A stretch of 64,000 nucleotides of DNA from assembly GCA_022013695.1 (NCBI GenBank), contig JAKLPS010000020.1, forward strand, positions 1-64,000, in the 5' to 3' direction. Positions 1 to 9,847 of the stretch are shown here, one piece after another. Source of the stretch: Weeksellaceae bacterium. GTDB taxonomy: Bacteria > Bacteroidota > Bacteroidia > Flavobacteriales > Weeksellaceae. The translations under genes and the position numbers were made by a program. How positions within the stretch are numbered: position 1 is the first letter of the stretch; each line of letters opens with the position of its first letter. A model generated the notes under the pieces. That model saw only the letters and a program-made list of their open reading frames with translations. It did not search any database and was not told the DNA's origin.

Positions 1-137
1 AAATGATTAATGAAAATTTGATATTTTATCGAAGACATGATAACAACGCCTCTACAACATCCAATAAATCAAAGTTTTCGAGATTTTATCAGATAAAATA
101 TAGATTGCAAATGCTATATTACACACTCTTAAGATAA
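1..137 (+). CDS. C-terminal end of an upstream glycosyltransferase (partial)
   Basis: An open frame runs in from the left edge (codons in phase with base 3) and stops with TAA at 135-137. The visible 45 residues begin MINENLIFYRRHDNNAS and end in a basic, aromatic tail. YRRHxxNAS-like tails are common at the ends of family 2 glycosyltransferases, and the next gene is also one, starting 4 bases after this stop. The catalytic part lies outside the window, so the family is inferred from the tail and the context only. It is probably co-transcribed with the gene at 142. Confidence 0.55.
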   Translation, partial: MINENLIFYRRHDNNASTTSNKSKFSRFYQIKYRLQMLYYTLLR

Positions 138-141
138 TGCC

Positions 142-969
142 ATGAATGATAAAGAAAATAACATTGATATTTCAATTGTTACTGTAGGGATGAATCACAT
201 TGATTACTTGAAACCTCTTTTAAAATCATTATTTGTTGATTATCCTTCAAAATTTTCTGTGGAAATGATTTATGTAGATAATTGTTCAAAAGACGATTCT
301 GTTAAATTTTTAGAAGAAAATTACCCACAAGTAAAAATTATTAAAAACTCAATACCCTTAGGCTTCGGAGAGAATAATAATAGAGGTGCATTATCGGCAC
401 AAGGAAAATATATAGCAATTATAAATCCGGATATCACGTTTTTACAGAATTCATTGGATAATCTTTATATTTATTCAGAAACTTTAAATAAAAATGTAAT
501 ACTTGCACCCAAACTATTAAATCCAGATTTTACCCTACAGCATTCTGTAAGAGGATTCATAACGCCGTGGGTTTTTATAATGAGACTGTTGACGAAAGGT
601 AATGACAAAACTGACAATAAAATTGTACAAAATTATCTTTGTAAAAACATAGATGCGGATAAAATACAATTGATAGATTGGGCAATAGGAGCAGCGCTAT
701 TTTTAAAGTTAGATCATTATAAAGATATGCAAGGCTTTGACTCATCTTATTTTCTTTATGTAGAAGATGTAGATCTATGCCTGAGATCTTGGAAAAATGG
801 AAATCCAGTTCTTTTCTATCCAAAATCTGAACTGGTGCACAATCACCTTAGATCTAGTACAAAACTCAACAAAAGAACTCTGATGCACATAAAATCCTTA
901 TTTACCTATTTTCGAAAACACGGGATTTTTGTAAAATCATTGAAAAATAACTTTCCTTTTACTCTATAA
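142..969 (+). CDS. Glycosyltransferase family 2
   Basis: This 275-residue protein has the GT-A fold layout of family 2 inverting sugar transferases. The N-terminal strand DISIVTVGMNHIDYLKPLL leads to a nucleotide-binding segment (YVDNCSKDDS, near residues 52-61), then NNRGALSAQGKYIAIINPD, whose NPD takes the place of the DxD metal/UDP-sugar motif. Near residues 200-230 the FLYVEDVDLCLR segment supplies the acceptor-side ED acidic pair. No membrane segment is evident, so it should act at the inner face of the cytoplasmic membrane on a lipid-linked glycan. The type resembles rhamnosyltransferase/WcaA-like enzymes, but the sugar cannot be told from sequence. It overlaps the convergent gene at 964 by 6 bases. 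Confidence 0.85.
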   Translation: MNDKENNIDISIVTVGMNHIDYLKPLLKSLFVDYPSKFSVEMIYVDNCSKDDSVKFLEENYPQVKIIKNSIPLGFGENNNRGALSAQGKYIAIINPDITFLQNSLDNLYIYSETLNKNVILAPKLLNPDFTLQHSVRGFITPWVFIMRLLTKGNDKTDNKIVQNYLCKNIDADKIQLIDWAIGAALFLKLDHYKDMQGFDSSYFLYVEDVDLCLRSWKNGNPVLFYPKSELVHNHLRSSTKLNKRTLMHIKSLFTYFRKHGIFVKSLKNNFPFTL

Positions 970-2547
970 AATTTTAAGTTTAGCTGTTTTTTCAATGTTA
1001 TATGCAGCACGAACATTGTAATTTTTAATTTTCACAGACAAGGGATTTTTAGAACTCTTACCCATAACTTTTACACTGGTGTCAGCGTTTGTAGTAGATC
1101 CCTGACAAATACCTTCTATGGAATTTTTGAATAATCTAGAGACACCACTGGCGGTACCATCATCTGTACTTTCATGATTTAAATTTAAATCTGTAATGGT
1201 AAAGGCGTCAGATTCGTTATTTACAAATAGTCCAGCGTAGGCATTTTTAGATGTTATAATATTCAGATTAATATCAGATAAATTATTAGAGGTATTTTTA
1301 TCTAGCCAGATGAGTACACCACACCATGATGCATTGCTGGCAGTTACTTTTCCGGATATATTCCTTGTTGCTACTTCATTAGGCTTGGAACCTTTAATCA
1401 ATACCCCTGTACCATTTACAATATTGGAAGTGGTCCAATTCAATTTTATATTTTGTGAGGAAATAATTACAAGGCTGTTACTGTAATCAAATTCACTTTG
1501 ACCATTGACCGTTATGTCCTTATTCAAAGTTTCAATCTCAACGGTATCATTTAAATTTCTATAACCATTGACATTATTTAAAGTTATAAGAGAGGAGTTT
1601 ATTAATTTTATCCCTCCTCCAAATGCTAAATCATCAGAATGGATTCTGCTACTGGCCTGAGCTGCATATTTTAATGTCAGATTATCAAAATTAATATTTT
1701 TACAATTAGAGACATACACAGGAAATACAGAATTCGTGAATTGACTGTCAGTAATTTTTATGTTAGTACAGTCATTTATCCAAAGACCCATTTCCAGACA
1801 AGTTCCTACAGCGTAATCCTTAACAGATGTTTCTTGTCCTTTAATATCAACTAATTTACCTATTGCAACATTTGAATTAAAATTAGCTTGGTCTATAACG
1901 TAGTTGTTTCCCGTTATGTACAATAATGCTGTATGATCATCAGTGTAGAAAGCCCCTTTATTATAATCACTTTTTGTATTCTTATCATTCCATTCAGGAA
2001 GTCTTCTCGTCAGCTTTGCGCCATTGAAAAGAAATTTTGCAGATTTATGTCTTTGCCAAATATTTCTTTTCAAAGGTAATATCCATACTCCTTTATTATT
2101 AAAAGCATTATAATATATCTTTTTTTTATCAAACCAAAAAGTACAGCCTTCTTCACCCGCATCAAGCATATTCTGAATCGCACGATAATCATCTACTACA
2201 CCATTTCCTTTAGCTCCAAACATTTCAGGCGTCAGATAGGCATATATTCTTTTATAAAAATTATTTTCAGATTTGAAAAATAATATATTATCGACTTGGT
2301 TATTGTTTTTTATTTCATAAGTGATTTTAGCTTTTACAGGCTCGTTTGTAAATTTATCAGCAAAGTATAATGTTTTATGTGCGGATAAATTTTTATTTTT
2401 ATCTGTGCCTGTAAAAGAACGATTAGTTTTTCTACGATCATTTTTTTTATTAAGTATTTGACTCTTATCCTCAAATCGCAAAAATGTAGCCGAAGCAAAG
2501 TTATTTATTAAAAAAAATGATAAAACGACTAAAAAAAAAGGTTTCAT
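964..2547 (-). CDS. Secreted right-handed beta-helix (pectate-lyase-like) protein
   Basis: This 527-residue protein starts with a clear signal peptide (MKPFFLVVLSFFLINNFASA). Around residues 105-130 it has MFGAKGNGVVDDYRAIQNML, the hallmark entry motif of pectate-lyase-3/polygalacturonase-type parallel beta-helix proteins. The following 350 residues are Asn/Ser/Thr-rich with repeated short I-x-I-x-N/D-x strands (for example NIKITDSQF, NINFDNLTL, LITLNNVNG), as expected for stacked helix rungs. No type IX sorting domain is visible at the C-terminus. It sits on the opposite strand inside a polysaccharide cluster, so it may cut or bind the exported glycan; the substrate is unknown. Its 3' end overlaps the glycosyltransferase stop by 6 bases. 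Confidence 0.75.
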   Translation of the reverse strand: MKPFFLVVLSFFLINNFASATFLRFEDKSQILNKKNDRRKTNRSFTGTDKNKNLSAHKTLYFADKFTNEPVKAKITYEIKNNNQVDNILFFKSENNFYKRIYAYLTPEMFGAKGNGVVDDYRAIQNMLDAGEEGCTFWFDKKKIYYNAFNNKGVWILPLKRNIWQRHKSAKFLFNGAKLTRRLPEWNDKNTKSDYNKGAFYTDDHTALLYITGNNYVIDQANFNSNVAIGKLVDIKGQETSVKDYAVGTCLEMGLWINDCTNIKITDSQFTNSVFPVYVSNCKNINFDNLTLKYAAQASSRIHSDDLAFGGGIKLINSSLITLNNVNGYRNLNDTVEIETLNKDITVNGQSEFDYSNSLVIISSQNIKLNWTTSNIVNGTGVLIKGSKPNEVATRNISGKVTASNASWCGVLIWLDKNTSNNLSDINLNIITSKNAYAGLFVNNESDAFTITDLNLNHESTDDGTASGVSRLFKNSIEGICQGSTTNADTSVKVMGKSSKNPLSVKIKNYNVRAAYNIEKTAKLKIL

Positions 2548-2718
2548 AATTCGCTGTTTTGATTGATAAAGTATTTACAGTTAAAATATTAATGCAAAAT
2601 TATTAGCTTACCAAATATAATTTATTTTTATCCATTACAATATAATATAACATAAAAATATAAATTCTAATATCATTAGATTTGGTTATTATTTTTTAAA
2701 TTTGTAAAAATTAATAGA

Positions 2719-3180
2719 ATGAAAACGCAAAAAGTTGGAATCACATTTTCTTCTTTTGATTTGCTTCATGCAGGACATATCAAAATGCTCGAAGAAGCAA
2801 AAACCGTTTGCGACTACCTTATTGTAGGACTCCAGTTAGATCCTACTTTTGATCGTCCAAACAAAAATAAACCTACGCAATCCATTGTAGAACGCTACAT
2901 TCAGCTCAAAGCCTGCAAAGATGTTGATGAGATTATCCCCTACAATACGGAAGAAGATCTTATGGATATTTTGCAATCATTCGTCGTCGATGTTCGTATT
3001 ATTGGCAGTGATTATCGCGACAAAAACTTCACAGGAAAAGAGTACTGTGAAGAGAAGGGCATCGAGATTTTTTATAACAAAAGAGATCACAGGTTTTCAA
3101 GCTCGGCGCTCAAGAAATCTGTTTTTGAGCAAGAACTTAAGAAACTGAACTCCTCTGCTCTTGGAAAAAGAATCGTATGA
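2719..3180 (+). CDS. Cytidylyltransferase-family nucleotidyltransferase (TagD-like)
   Basis: This 153-residue protein carries the HxGH nucleotidyltransferase signature (SSFDLLHAGHIKMLEEAK, residues 11-28) and YLIVGLQLDPTFD, as in glycerol-3-phosphate cytidylyltransferases. RYIQLKACKDVDEIIPY is the family's second conserved block. The usual C-terminal RTxGISTT motif is replaced by RDHRFSSSALKKS, which keeps the SS-A-K pattern. It probably makes a CDP- or ADP-activated small alcohol for the surface polysaccharide; the substrate is uncertain. Its stop overlaps the rfbC start in an ATGA (3177-3180), so the two are translationally coupled. A TAAATTTG -7-like box lies at 2697-2704. Confidence 0.8.
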   Translation: MKTQKVGITFSSFDLLHAGHIKMLEEAKTVCDYLIVGLQLDPTFDRPNKNKPTQSIVERYIQLKACKDVDEIIPYNTEEDLMDILQSFVVDVRIIGSDYRDKNFTGKEYCEEKGIEIFYNKRDHRFSSSALKKSVFEQELKKLNSSALGKRIV

Positions 3181-3722
3181 AAATAAAAGAAACCCCACTT
3201 AAAGATTGTTATATCATTGAAGCCACTGTTTTTGAAGATGACAGAGGTTATTTTTTTGAAAAATATAATGAGAAAAAGTTCGAAGAGATTACAGGACTTA
3301 ACGGTCACTTTGTGCAGGATAATATTTCTAAATCTTCCTACGGCGTTGTGAGGGGCCTTCATTTGCAAAAAGGGGAGCATGCTCAGGCAAAATTGGTTTC
3401 TTGCTTGGAAGGTAAAGTCTTCGATGTGGCTGTAGATCTACGTGCGGATTCTCCAACTTTCGGGAAATGGTTCGGTGTGGAACTGACTCCCGAGAACAAA
3501 CTGCAGCTGTACGTGCCACGGGGATTTGGACACGGTTTTTCGGTTCTAAGTGATACTGCCGTTTTTGCATACAAATGCGATAATTTTTACAACAAAGAAT
3601 CAGAAGGTGGGGTTCTATGGAATGACGAAAATCTAGAAATTGATTGGAAACTTCCTTTGCAAGACGTCGTGTTATCAGATAAGGATAGGATTCTGTCTCC
3701 GTTTTCTCAGCGCCATTTTTAG
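3177..3722 (+). CDS. rfbC: dTDP-4-dehydrorhamnose 3,5-epimerase
   Basis: RfbC/RmlC is a cupin enzyme that epimerises dTDP-4-keto-6-deoxyglucose at C3 and C5 in dTDP-L-rhamnose synthesis. The 181-residue length is normal for the family. Visible hallmarks are FxEKYNEKKF near the N-terminus, FVQDNISKSSYGVVRGLHLQ (residues 46-65, containing the catalytic His of RGLHLQ), KLVSCLEGKVFDVAVDLR, and LYVPRGFGHGFSVLSD with the second His/Gly pair. No other rhamnose-pathway gene (rfbA, B, D) lies in the window; they are presumably to the left. Its start overlaps the preceding stop. Confidence 0.93.
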   Translation: MKIKETPLKDCYIIEATVFEDDRGYFFEKYNEKKFEEITGLNGHFVQDNISKSSYGVVRGLHLQKGEHAQAKLVSCLEGKVFDVAVDLRADSPTFGKWFGVELTPENKLQLYVPRGFGHGFSVLSDTAVFAYKCDNFYNKESEGGVLWNDENLEIDWKLPLQDVVLSDKDRILSPFSQRHF

Positions 3723-3845
3723 CCATTTTTATTTATTAATTCCTTCATTAGATATTTAAATAAATATTATATTTGAATTGACCAATTTTGCGTTTATTTG
3801 CAAGTTGAACTCATGAGATTATAATTATTTTTCATATTTTCGGAT

Positions 3846-5237
3846 ATGCGTCTTTATTTTTTAAAAAAATTACCCAACTTTATCATAATAGGAGATTATA
3901 TTATTATTAATATTTTCTTTTTTATCAGTATTTACTTTTTTATGGATCATCCGGAAAATTCCAATATTCGGGCTGATTATAAGACAGAATTGATCATTCT
4001 GAATTTTTCGTGGTATATCATCACCAAGTTGGTCAAATTGTACATAGATCCCTATTACAAAGATTCTGCAAAGCATTTCAATTCCCTGATCAAAGCACTT
4101 GTACTATTTATAGTCTTTTTCTTTTTCAATTTTAATTTAATATATTCCCAAACGATTGATATTTGGTTTTGTGTTAAGTATCTCTTATTAATAACTTGTG
4201 TAATGGTTCTTGTAAGGGTCATTGTGTTTTTGGTAAGAAAGAAATATCGGATCAAAATTGGGCGGAAGCTCAACACCGTAAATACCGTTTTAATCGGTAA
4301 AAATAACTTCTCCAAAACCATATTGTCCAATGAAGATATCAAAATTTCTATGGGCATTAGAGGATTCTATTCTTTGGAAGGCAAAAATGAACAAGGAAAA
4401 TATTTGGGAGATTTTCAATGCTTTTTTGATGATCTGGAGCAGGGAAAAATCGACAATATTATCCTCTGTGACGATTCCATAGATGAGGAAGTTTACAATA
4501 ACATCGTGCAAGTGGCGGAGCATAAGATGGTTCGGATTTATATCGTGCCAAACTTTAAATATATTAATATGGGACATCATTCTATGGATGTCATTCAGGG
4601 CGTGCCGTTTTTAAAACTGATGCCGGAACCGCTGGCAGGTTCAGAAAATCAGTTTGTGAAAAGATTTTTTGATATCACTTTTTCACTATTTGTCATTATT
4701 TTTATTCTCTCCTGGCTTGTTCCGTTAGTTGCAATCATTATCAAAATAGAAAGTCGGGGATCTGTATTCTTTATTCAAAAGAGATCCGGAATCAAAAATG
4801 AACCTTTTAATTGCATCAAATTTAGAAGTATGGCAGTTAATGGTAATGCTGATTATCTCACAGCAAAAAAAGGCGACAACAGGATCACAAGATTTGGCCG
4901 ATTTATGAGAAAAACTAGTATTGACGAATTGCCCCAATTTTTCAATGTATTAGTTGGAAATATGTCGGTGGTTGGTCCCCGTCCTCACATGCTTTCTCAG
5001 ACTGAACAATATTCAAAAATCACAAAAAAATATATGTTGCGTCACATTGTAAAACCAGGGATTACCGGTTGGGCACAGGTGATGGGATCGCGAGGTGAGA
5101 TTTTCTCTAATAAGGATATGGAAAAAAGAATAGAAAAAGACATCTGGTATATTCAAAACTGGTCCTTCTTTCTGGATCTTAAAATCATTTTTTTAACTTT
5201 TTACAACATCATCAAAGGAGATGAGCAGGCTTATTAA
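3846..5237 (+). CDS. Undecaprenyl-phosphate sugar phosphotransferase (WcaJ-like)
   Basis: This is a 463-residue polyprenyl glycosylphosphotransferase that starts repeat-unit synthesis by moving a sugar-1-phosphate onto undecaprenyl phosphate. The N-terminal half has about four hydrophobic membrane segments (roughly residues 12-32, 45-65, 80-105, 110-130) and a Rossmann-like middle domain (NTVLIGKNNFSKTIL). A fifth hydrophobic stretch near residue 280 precedes the catalytic domain: KRFFDITFSLFV, FNCIKFRSM, RKTSIDELPQFFNVL, MSVVGPRP and KPGITGWAQVMGSRGE. These are the bacterial sugar transferase motifs, with the DELPQ and VGPRP catalytic regions intact. The donor is likely glucose or galactose phosphate but cannot be decided. 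A terminator follows at 5261. Confidence 0.9.
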   Translation: MRLYFLKKLPNFIIIGDYIIINIFFFISIYFFMDHPENSNIRADYKTELIILNFSWYIITKLVKLYIDPYYKDSAKHFNSLIKALVLFIVFFFFNFNLIYSQTIDIWFCVKYLLLITCVMVLVRVIVFLVRKKYRIKIGRKLNTVNTVLIGKNNFSKTILSNEDIKISMGIRGFYSLEGKNEQGKYLGDFQCFFDDLEQGKIDNIILCDDSIDEEVYNNIVQVAEHKMVRIYIVPNFKYINMGHHSMDVIQGVPFLKLMPEPLAGSENQFVKRFFDITFSLFVIIFILSWLVPLVAIIIKIESRGSVFFIQKRSGIKNEPFNCIKFRSMAVNGNADYLTAKKGDNRITRFGRFMRKTSIDELPQFFNVLVGNMSVVGPRPHMLSQTEQYSKITKKYMLRHIVKPGITGWAQVMGSRGEIFSNKDMEKRIEKDIWYIQNWSFFLDLKIIFLTFYNIIKGDEQAY

Positions 5238-5260
5238 GAATAGCAGAAAATAATTATCAT

Positions 5261-5290
5261 AAGGAACCAAAATTTTGATTCCTTTTTTTA
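5261..5290 (+). terminator. Rho-independent terminator after the wcaJ-like gene
   Basis: An 11-base-pair stem (AAGGAA then CAAAA, pairing with TTTTG then TTCCTT, with one internal C/A mismatch) spans 5261-5284 and runs into seven T residues. It closes the polysaccharide cluster. The rimO promoter is interleaved with it. Confidence 0.75.
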
Positions 5291-5302
5291 TTGCTAAATT
5301 TG
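5275..5302 (+). promoter_or_regulatory. Bacteroidetes-type promoter for rimO
   Basis: TTG at 5275-5277 and TAAATTTG at 5295-5302 are separated by 17 bases. This matches the Bacteroidetes sigma-A pattern TTG, 17-23 bases, TAnnTTTG. The box ends 19 bases before the rimO start codon. The -33 element lies inside the upstream terminator stem. Confidence 0.55.
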
Positions 5303-5321
5303 CAACCTCAAAATTTTATTA

Positions 5322-6623
5322 ATGCGCACCAAGTCCACAGGAAAGAAGAAAATAAATATTGTCACGCTGGGATGTTCCAAAAACGTCTATGACTCCGAAG
5401 TGCTGATGGGACAGCTGCAGGCGAACGGCAAACAAGTCGTCCACGAGGAGAAAGGCGACATTGTTGTCATCAATACCTGCGGTTTTATCGATAATGCAAA
5501 GGAAGAAAGCATCAATACCATCTTGGAATATGTTGATCTGAAAAATCAGGGCATGGTGGAGAAAGTGTTTGTAACAGGTTGTCTGTCTGCGAGGTATAAG
5601 CCTGATCTTATTCGCGAAATTCCCGATGTGGATCAATATTTTGGAACGAACGATCTCCCGATTCTATTGAAACATCTAGGTGCCGATTACAAGCACGAAT
5701 TGGTTGGCGAGCGATTGATCACAACCCCCAAACATTACGCCTATCTCAAGATTTCCGAAGGCTGCGACCGACCGTGTTCTTTCTGCGCCATACCGCTGAT
5801 GAGAGGAAGTCATATTTCTACACCCATAGAAAAGCTGGTTATAGAAACTCGGAAATTAGCAAAAAAAGGCGTAAAAGAATTAATTTTGATTGCGCAGGAT
5901 CTCACATTCTACGGACTCGACATTTACAAAAAAAGAGTTCTGGGAGACTTGCTTCAAGAACTCATAAAAGTTGAAGGCATCGAGTGGATTCGACTGCATT
6001 ACGCCTTTCCAACCGGCTTTCCGGAAGATGTTTTGGATATTATCAGAACCGAGCCCAAGATTTGCAACTACATCGATATTCCGCTGCAGCACATCAATAC
6101 AGAGTTGTTGAAAGCGATGAAACGAGGAACAACTTTCGAGAAAACCAACGCGCTTTTGGGTAAATTTCGAGACAAAGTGCCCGATATGGCTATCAGAACA
6201 ACTTTGATTGTTGGATTTCCTGGGGAAACAGAGGCAAAATTTGAAGAGCTGAAACAGTGGTTACGGGATCAGCGCTTTGATCGGTTGGGATGCTTCACCT
6301 ACTCGCACGAAGAAAATACGACCGCTCACGCCTTGGAAGATGATATTTCCGATGAAGTAAAACAGAGTAGAGTAGAGCAGATTATGGAAATCCAGCAACA
6401 GATCTCGTGGGAAAAAAATCAGGAGAAAGTGGGAAAAGTTTTCAAATGTATATTCGACAGGAAAGAGGGTGATTATTTTGTGGGCAGAACCGAGTACGAC
6501 TCGCCTGATGTGGATAACACCGTTTTGGTGCCGGCGAAAGAGGTCTACATTTCAATCGGAGAGTTTGCGCAGGTGAAGATCACGTCAGCAGAAGATTATG
6601 ATTTGATCGGTGAACTGGTCTAA
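5322..6623 (+). CDS. rimO: Ribosomal protein S12 methylthiotransferase RimO
   Basis: RimO is a radical-SAM enzyme that adds a methylthio group to an aspartate of ribosomal protein S12. The 433-residue protein has the three expected domains. The N-terminal UPF0004 domain has three Cys for an auxiliary 4Fe-4S cluster (GCSKNVYDSE, INTCGFIDNAKEES, GCLSARY). The radical-SAM core has CDRPCSFCAIP near residue 148, and a C-terminal TRAM domain (about 370-433) closes the protein. VDQYFGTND and SEGCDRPCSFC favour RimO over the tRNA-modifying MiaB. It starts 85 bases after the previous gene, behind its own promoter. Confidence 0.95.
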   Translation: MRTKSTGKKKINIVTLGCSKNVYDSEVLMGQLQANGKQVVHEEKGDIVVINTCGFIDNAKEESINTILEYVDLKNQGMVEKVFVTGCLSARYKPDLIREIPDVDQYFGTNDLPILLKHLGADYKHELVGERLITTPKHYAYLKISEGCDRPCSFCAIPLMRGSHISTPIEKLVIETRKLAKKGVKELILIAQDLTFYGLDIYKKRVLGDLLQELIKVEGIEWIRLHYAFPTGFPEDVLDIIRTEPKICNYIDIPLQHINTELLKAMKRGTTFEKTNALLGKFRDKVPDMAIRTTLIVGFPGETEAKFEELKQWLRDQRFDRLGCFTYSHEENTTAHALEDDISDEVKQSRVEQIMEIQQQISWEKNQEKVGKVFKCIFDRKEGDYFVGRTEYDSPDVDNTVLVPAKEVYISIGEFAQVKITSAEDYDLIGELV

Positions 6624-7143
6624 AATTGTCGAAGAATAAAAATATAAGCCTTCAAAGTTTTGAACGTTTATTTTTTTTGTGTTAAAATTGAGGTTAATTT
6701 TAATCAAAGTATTGCTATTCAGATAGTTATAATATTAAAAACCTCTGCAATCATAACTTATGATTATATTTTATTTATTTGATATTAAAAAATAAGATTT
6801 AATAATAATGTTAGCACTTATTAATATTAATTATTAAATAATTTTAGCTAAAATATATTTTAGATTGTTAAATATTTAAATTTTCATATATTTATAAAAT
6901 ATTTAATGTCTTTCAATTCAATGACTTAAGTATTTTGTAGCGAAATAGAATAGGTTAATTAATTAACAAAATCATCATTAAATTAACGTTTTTTAACATT
7001 CTCTGTCGTTTACTTGCAGCAAGTGCTTGCAGCGGACTGAAATTTTGATTTTGGAGAGAAAAGCGACTCAATTGGCAGAAAGCATGGATCGTAATAGCAT
7101 TGCCAGTATATTTGCAGAGTCAAAACCCATTAAATATTCAAGT
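6624..7143. other. AT-rich 520-base gap without a recognised gene
   Basis: No convincing coding region was seen between rimO and the rlpA-like start. The stretch 6680-6980 is extremely AT-rich with many TTAATTATTAAATA-like runs. Near its right end are a direct repeat, TTGCAGC at 7014-7020 and 7027-7033, and an overlapping palindrome GCAAGTGCTTGC. A TATATTTG -7-like box lies at 7107-7114, 29 bases before the next ATG. An open frame extends left of 7144 to a TTG at 7027, but its translation lacks a signal peptide. Confidence 0.4.
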
Positions 7144-7512
7144 ATGATCAAAAGAATTTTTCTTGTAATCATAATGATGATTTCAACACTTGGTATTTAT
7201 TCTTTCAAGAATAATGCCACAGATGCTAAAACAAGTTTTGCATCGTTCTACCACGATAAATTTAACGGTAGAAAAACAGCCAGCGGAGAAATTTTTAATA
7301 ACAAAGAATTTACTGCTGCCAACAAAACACTTCCATTTGGGACGCAGGTAAAAATAACAAATTTGATCTCTGGGAAAAGTGTCGTAGTTCGAGTAAACGA
7401 CAGAGGACCTTACCATTCAGCACGGGCCTTTGATCTCTCAAAAGCTGCATTTGATTCGATAGGCGATACCAAAAAAGGCACCATCGCTATTGAATACGAA
7501 ATTATCGACTAA
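7144..7512 (+). CDS. Septal ring lytic transglycosylase RlpA family (DPBB domain)
   Basis: From the ATG at 7144 the protein is 122 residues. It has a hydrophobic signal segment (MIKRIFLVIIMMISTLGIYSF) followed by a double-psi beta-barrel: ASFYHDKFNGRKTASGEIFNN, TAANKTLPFGTQVKITN, VVVRVNDRGPY and ARAFDLSKAAF. These are RlpA motifs, including the NDRGP segment and the aspartate of FDLS. The family cuts or binds denuded peptidoglycan glycan strands in the periplasm. There is no SPOR domain, so this is a minimal version. The start at 7144 is chosen because it gives a signal peptide at the very N-terminus and lies 29 bases after a -7-like box. Confidence 0.82.
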   Translation: MIKRIFLVIIMMISTLGIYSFKNNATDAKTSFASFYHDKFNGRKTASGEIFNNKEFTAANKTLPFGTQVKITNLISGKSVVVRVNDRGPYHSARAFDLSKAAFDSIGDTKKGTIAIEYEIID

Positions 7513-7532
7513 GATTCACCATTTTAAAAGTT

Positions 7533-7567
7533 GAAAAGCCATCCGGATTCGGGTGGCTTTTCTTTTT
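7533..7567 (+). terminator. Strong terminator after the rlpA-like gene
   Basis: GAAAAGCCA at 7533-7541 pairs with TGGCTTTTC at 7554-7562. The stem continues inward through TCCG/CGGG around a GATT loop, giving about 13 base pairs followed by T-rich sequence. It ends the plus-strand rlpA-like transcript before the convergent groEL. Confidence 0.85.
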
Positions 7568-7591
7568 GGCGCCAGGAGCAAAATCTTAGTT

Positions 7592-7621
7592 AAAAAAAAC
7601 CGCTCAGAAAAATCTGAACGG
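7592..7621 (-). terminator. Terminator after groEL
   Basis: On the minus strand CCGTTCAGA (7621-7613) pairs with TCTGAGCGG (7608-7600) around a short T loop, with one mismatch. Eight T residues follow (the A run at 7592-7599 on the plus strand). It lies 32 bases past the groEL stop. Confidence 0.8.
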
Positions 7622-7652
7622 CTAATTTTATTATTGCCCCGATCCCTGATCG

Positions 7653-9323
<1,671 letters not shown>

Positions 9324-9386
9324 TTAATTTGGAGTTGACATTTGCGGAATATGTTGGACTTTGAACATCCTACTTTTTACAAATTC

Positions 9387-9665
9387 TTACCCGATGATGC
9401 CGAGCAAATCTCCTTCTTTTACGATCAGATAATCTTTACCTTCAAACTTAAGTTCTGTTCCCGAATATTTTCCATAAAGAACCTTGTCGCCAACTTTGAC
9501 CGTAGTCGGCTCATCTGTTTTGCCTGGGCCAACTGCCACGACTGTTCCTTCCTGAGGTTTTTCTTTCGCAGTGTCCGGAATGATAATTCCCGATGCTGTT
9601 TTAGTTTCTGCAGGAGTTGGTTCTACCAAAACTCTGTCTGCTAATGGTTTAAAATTTACTGACAT
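9387..9665 (-). CDS. groS: Co-chaperonin GroES (10 kDa)
   Basis: GroES is the heptameric lid of GroEL. The start at 9665 ([16 protein letters not shown]) gives 92 residues, the normal length. An upstream in-frame extension of 12 residues ([12 protein letters not shown]) is not part of the conserved family start and is ignored. Seen are [40 protein letters not shown] in sections, the mobile-loop region, [13 protein letters not shown], and a C-terminal [16 protein letters not shown] heptameric repeat lies about 70 bases upstream. No CIRCE operator was found. Confidence 0.97.
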   Translation of the reverse strand: MSVNFKPLADRVLVEPTPAETKTASGIIIPDTAKEKPQEGTVVAVGPGKTDEPTTVKVGDKVLYGKYSGTELKFEGKDYLIVKEGDLLGIIG

Positions 9666-9731
9666 AATAAAAAAAAATTTTAATGTTATTTCTCTTCTCA
9701 TGTCTCCAAGAATGTGCCAAGGTTGTCGACG

Positions 9732-9759
9732 GTTGATAGTTGATGGTTGATTGTTCGAT
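9732..9759. repeat. Heptameric tandem repeat upstream of groES
   Basis: Four consecutive 7-base units read GTTGATA, GTTGATG, GTTGATT, GTTCGAT on the plus strand, that is ATCAAC-type units when read in the groES direction. The same unit in the same orientation relative to the downstream gene occurs before argD (53475-53502). Confidence 0.7.
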
Positions 9760-9796
9760 TTGGCAGATTTTTATTTAGGGACTGAAATTTTGGCAG

Positions 9797-9825
9797 AAAA
9801 AAAGTCATTCGGTTTGAATGACTTT
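9797..9825 (-). terminator. Terminator after the lipoprotein gene
   Basis: AAAGTCATTC (9801-9810) and GAATGACTTT (9816-9825) form a perfect 10-base-pair stem with a 5-base loop. Read on the minus strand it is followed by a T run (the A run at 9797-9803). It lies 22 bases past the stop of the gene at 9848. Confidence 0.85.
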
Positions 9826-9847
9826 ATTTAAAATATGAGGCTTATAA

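Noticed and set aside
7027-7143. Extension of the rlpA-like gene to a TTG at 7027
   Set aside because: The added 39 residues hide the signal peptide, and a -7-like box lies inside them at 7107-7114.
9708-9724. Sigma-54-like TTGGCAC...TTGG upstream of groES
   Set aside because: The spacing between the GG and the second element is one base short and the final C is missing, so it does not meet the sigma-54 pattern.
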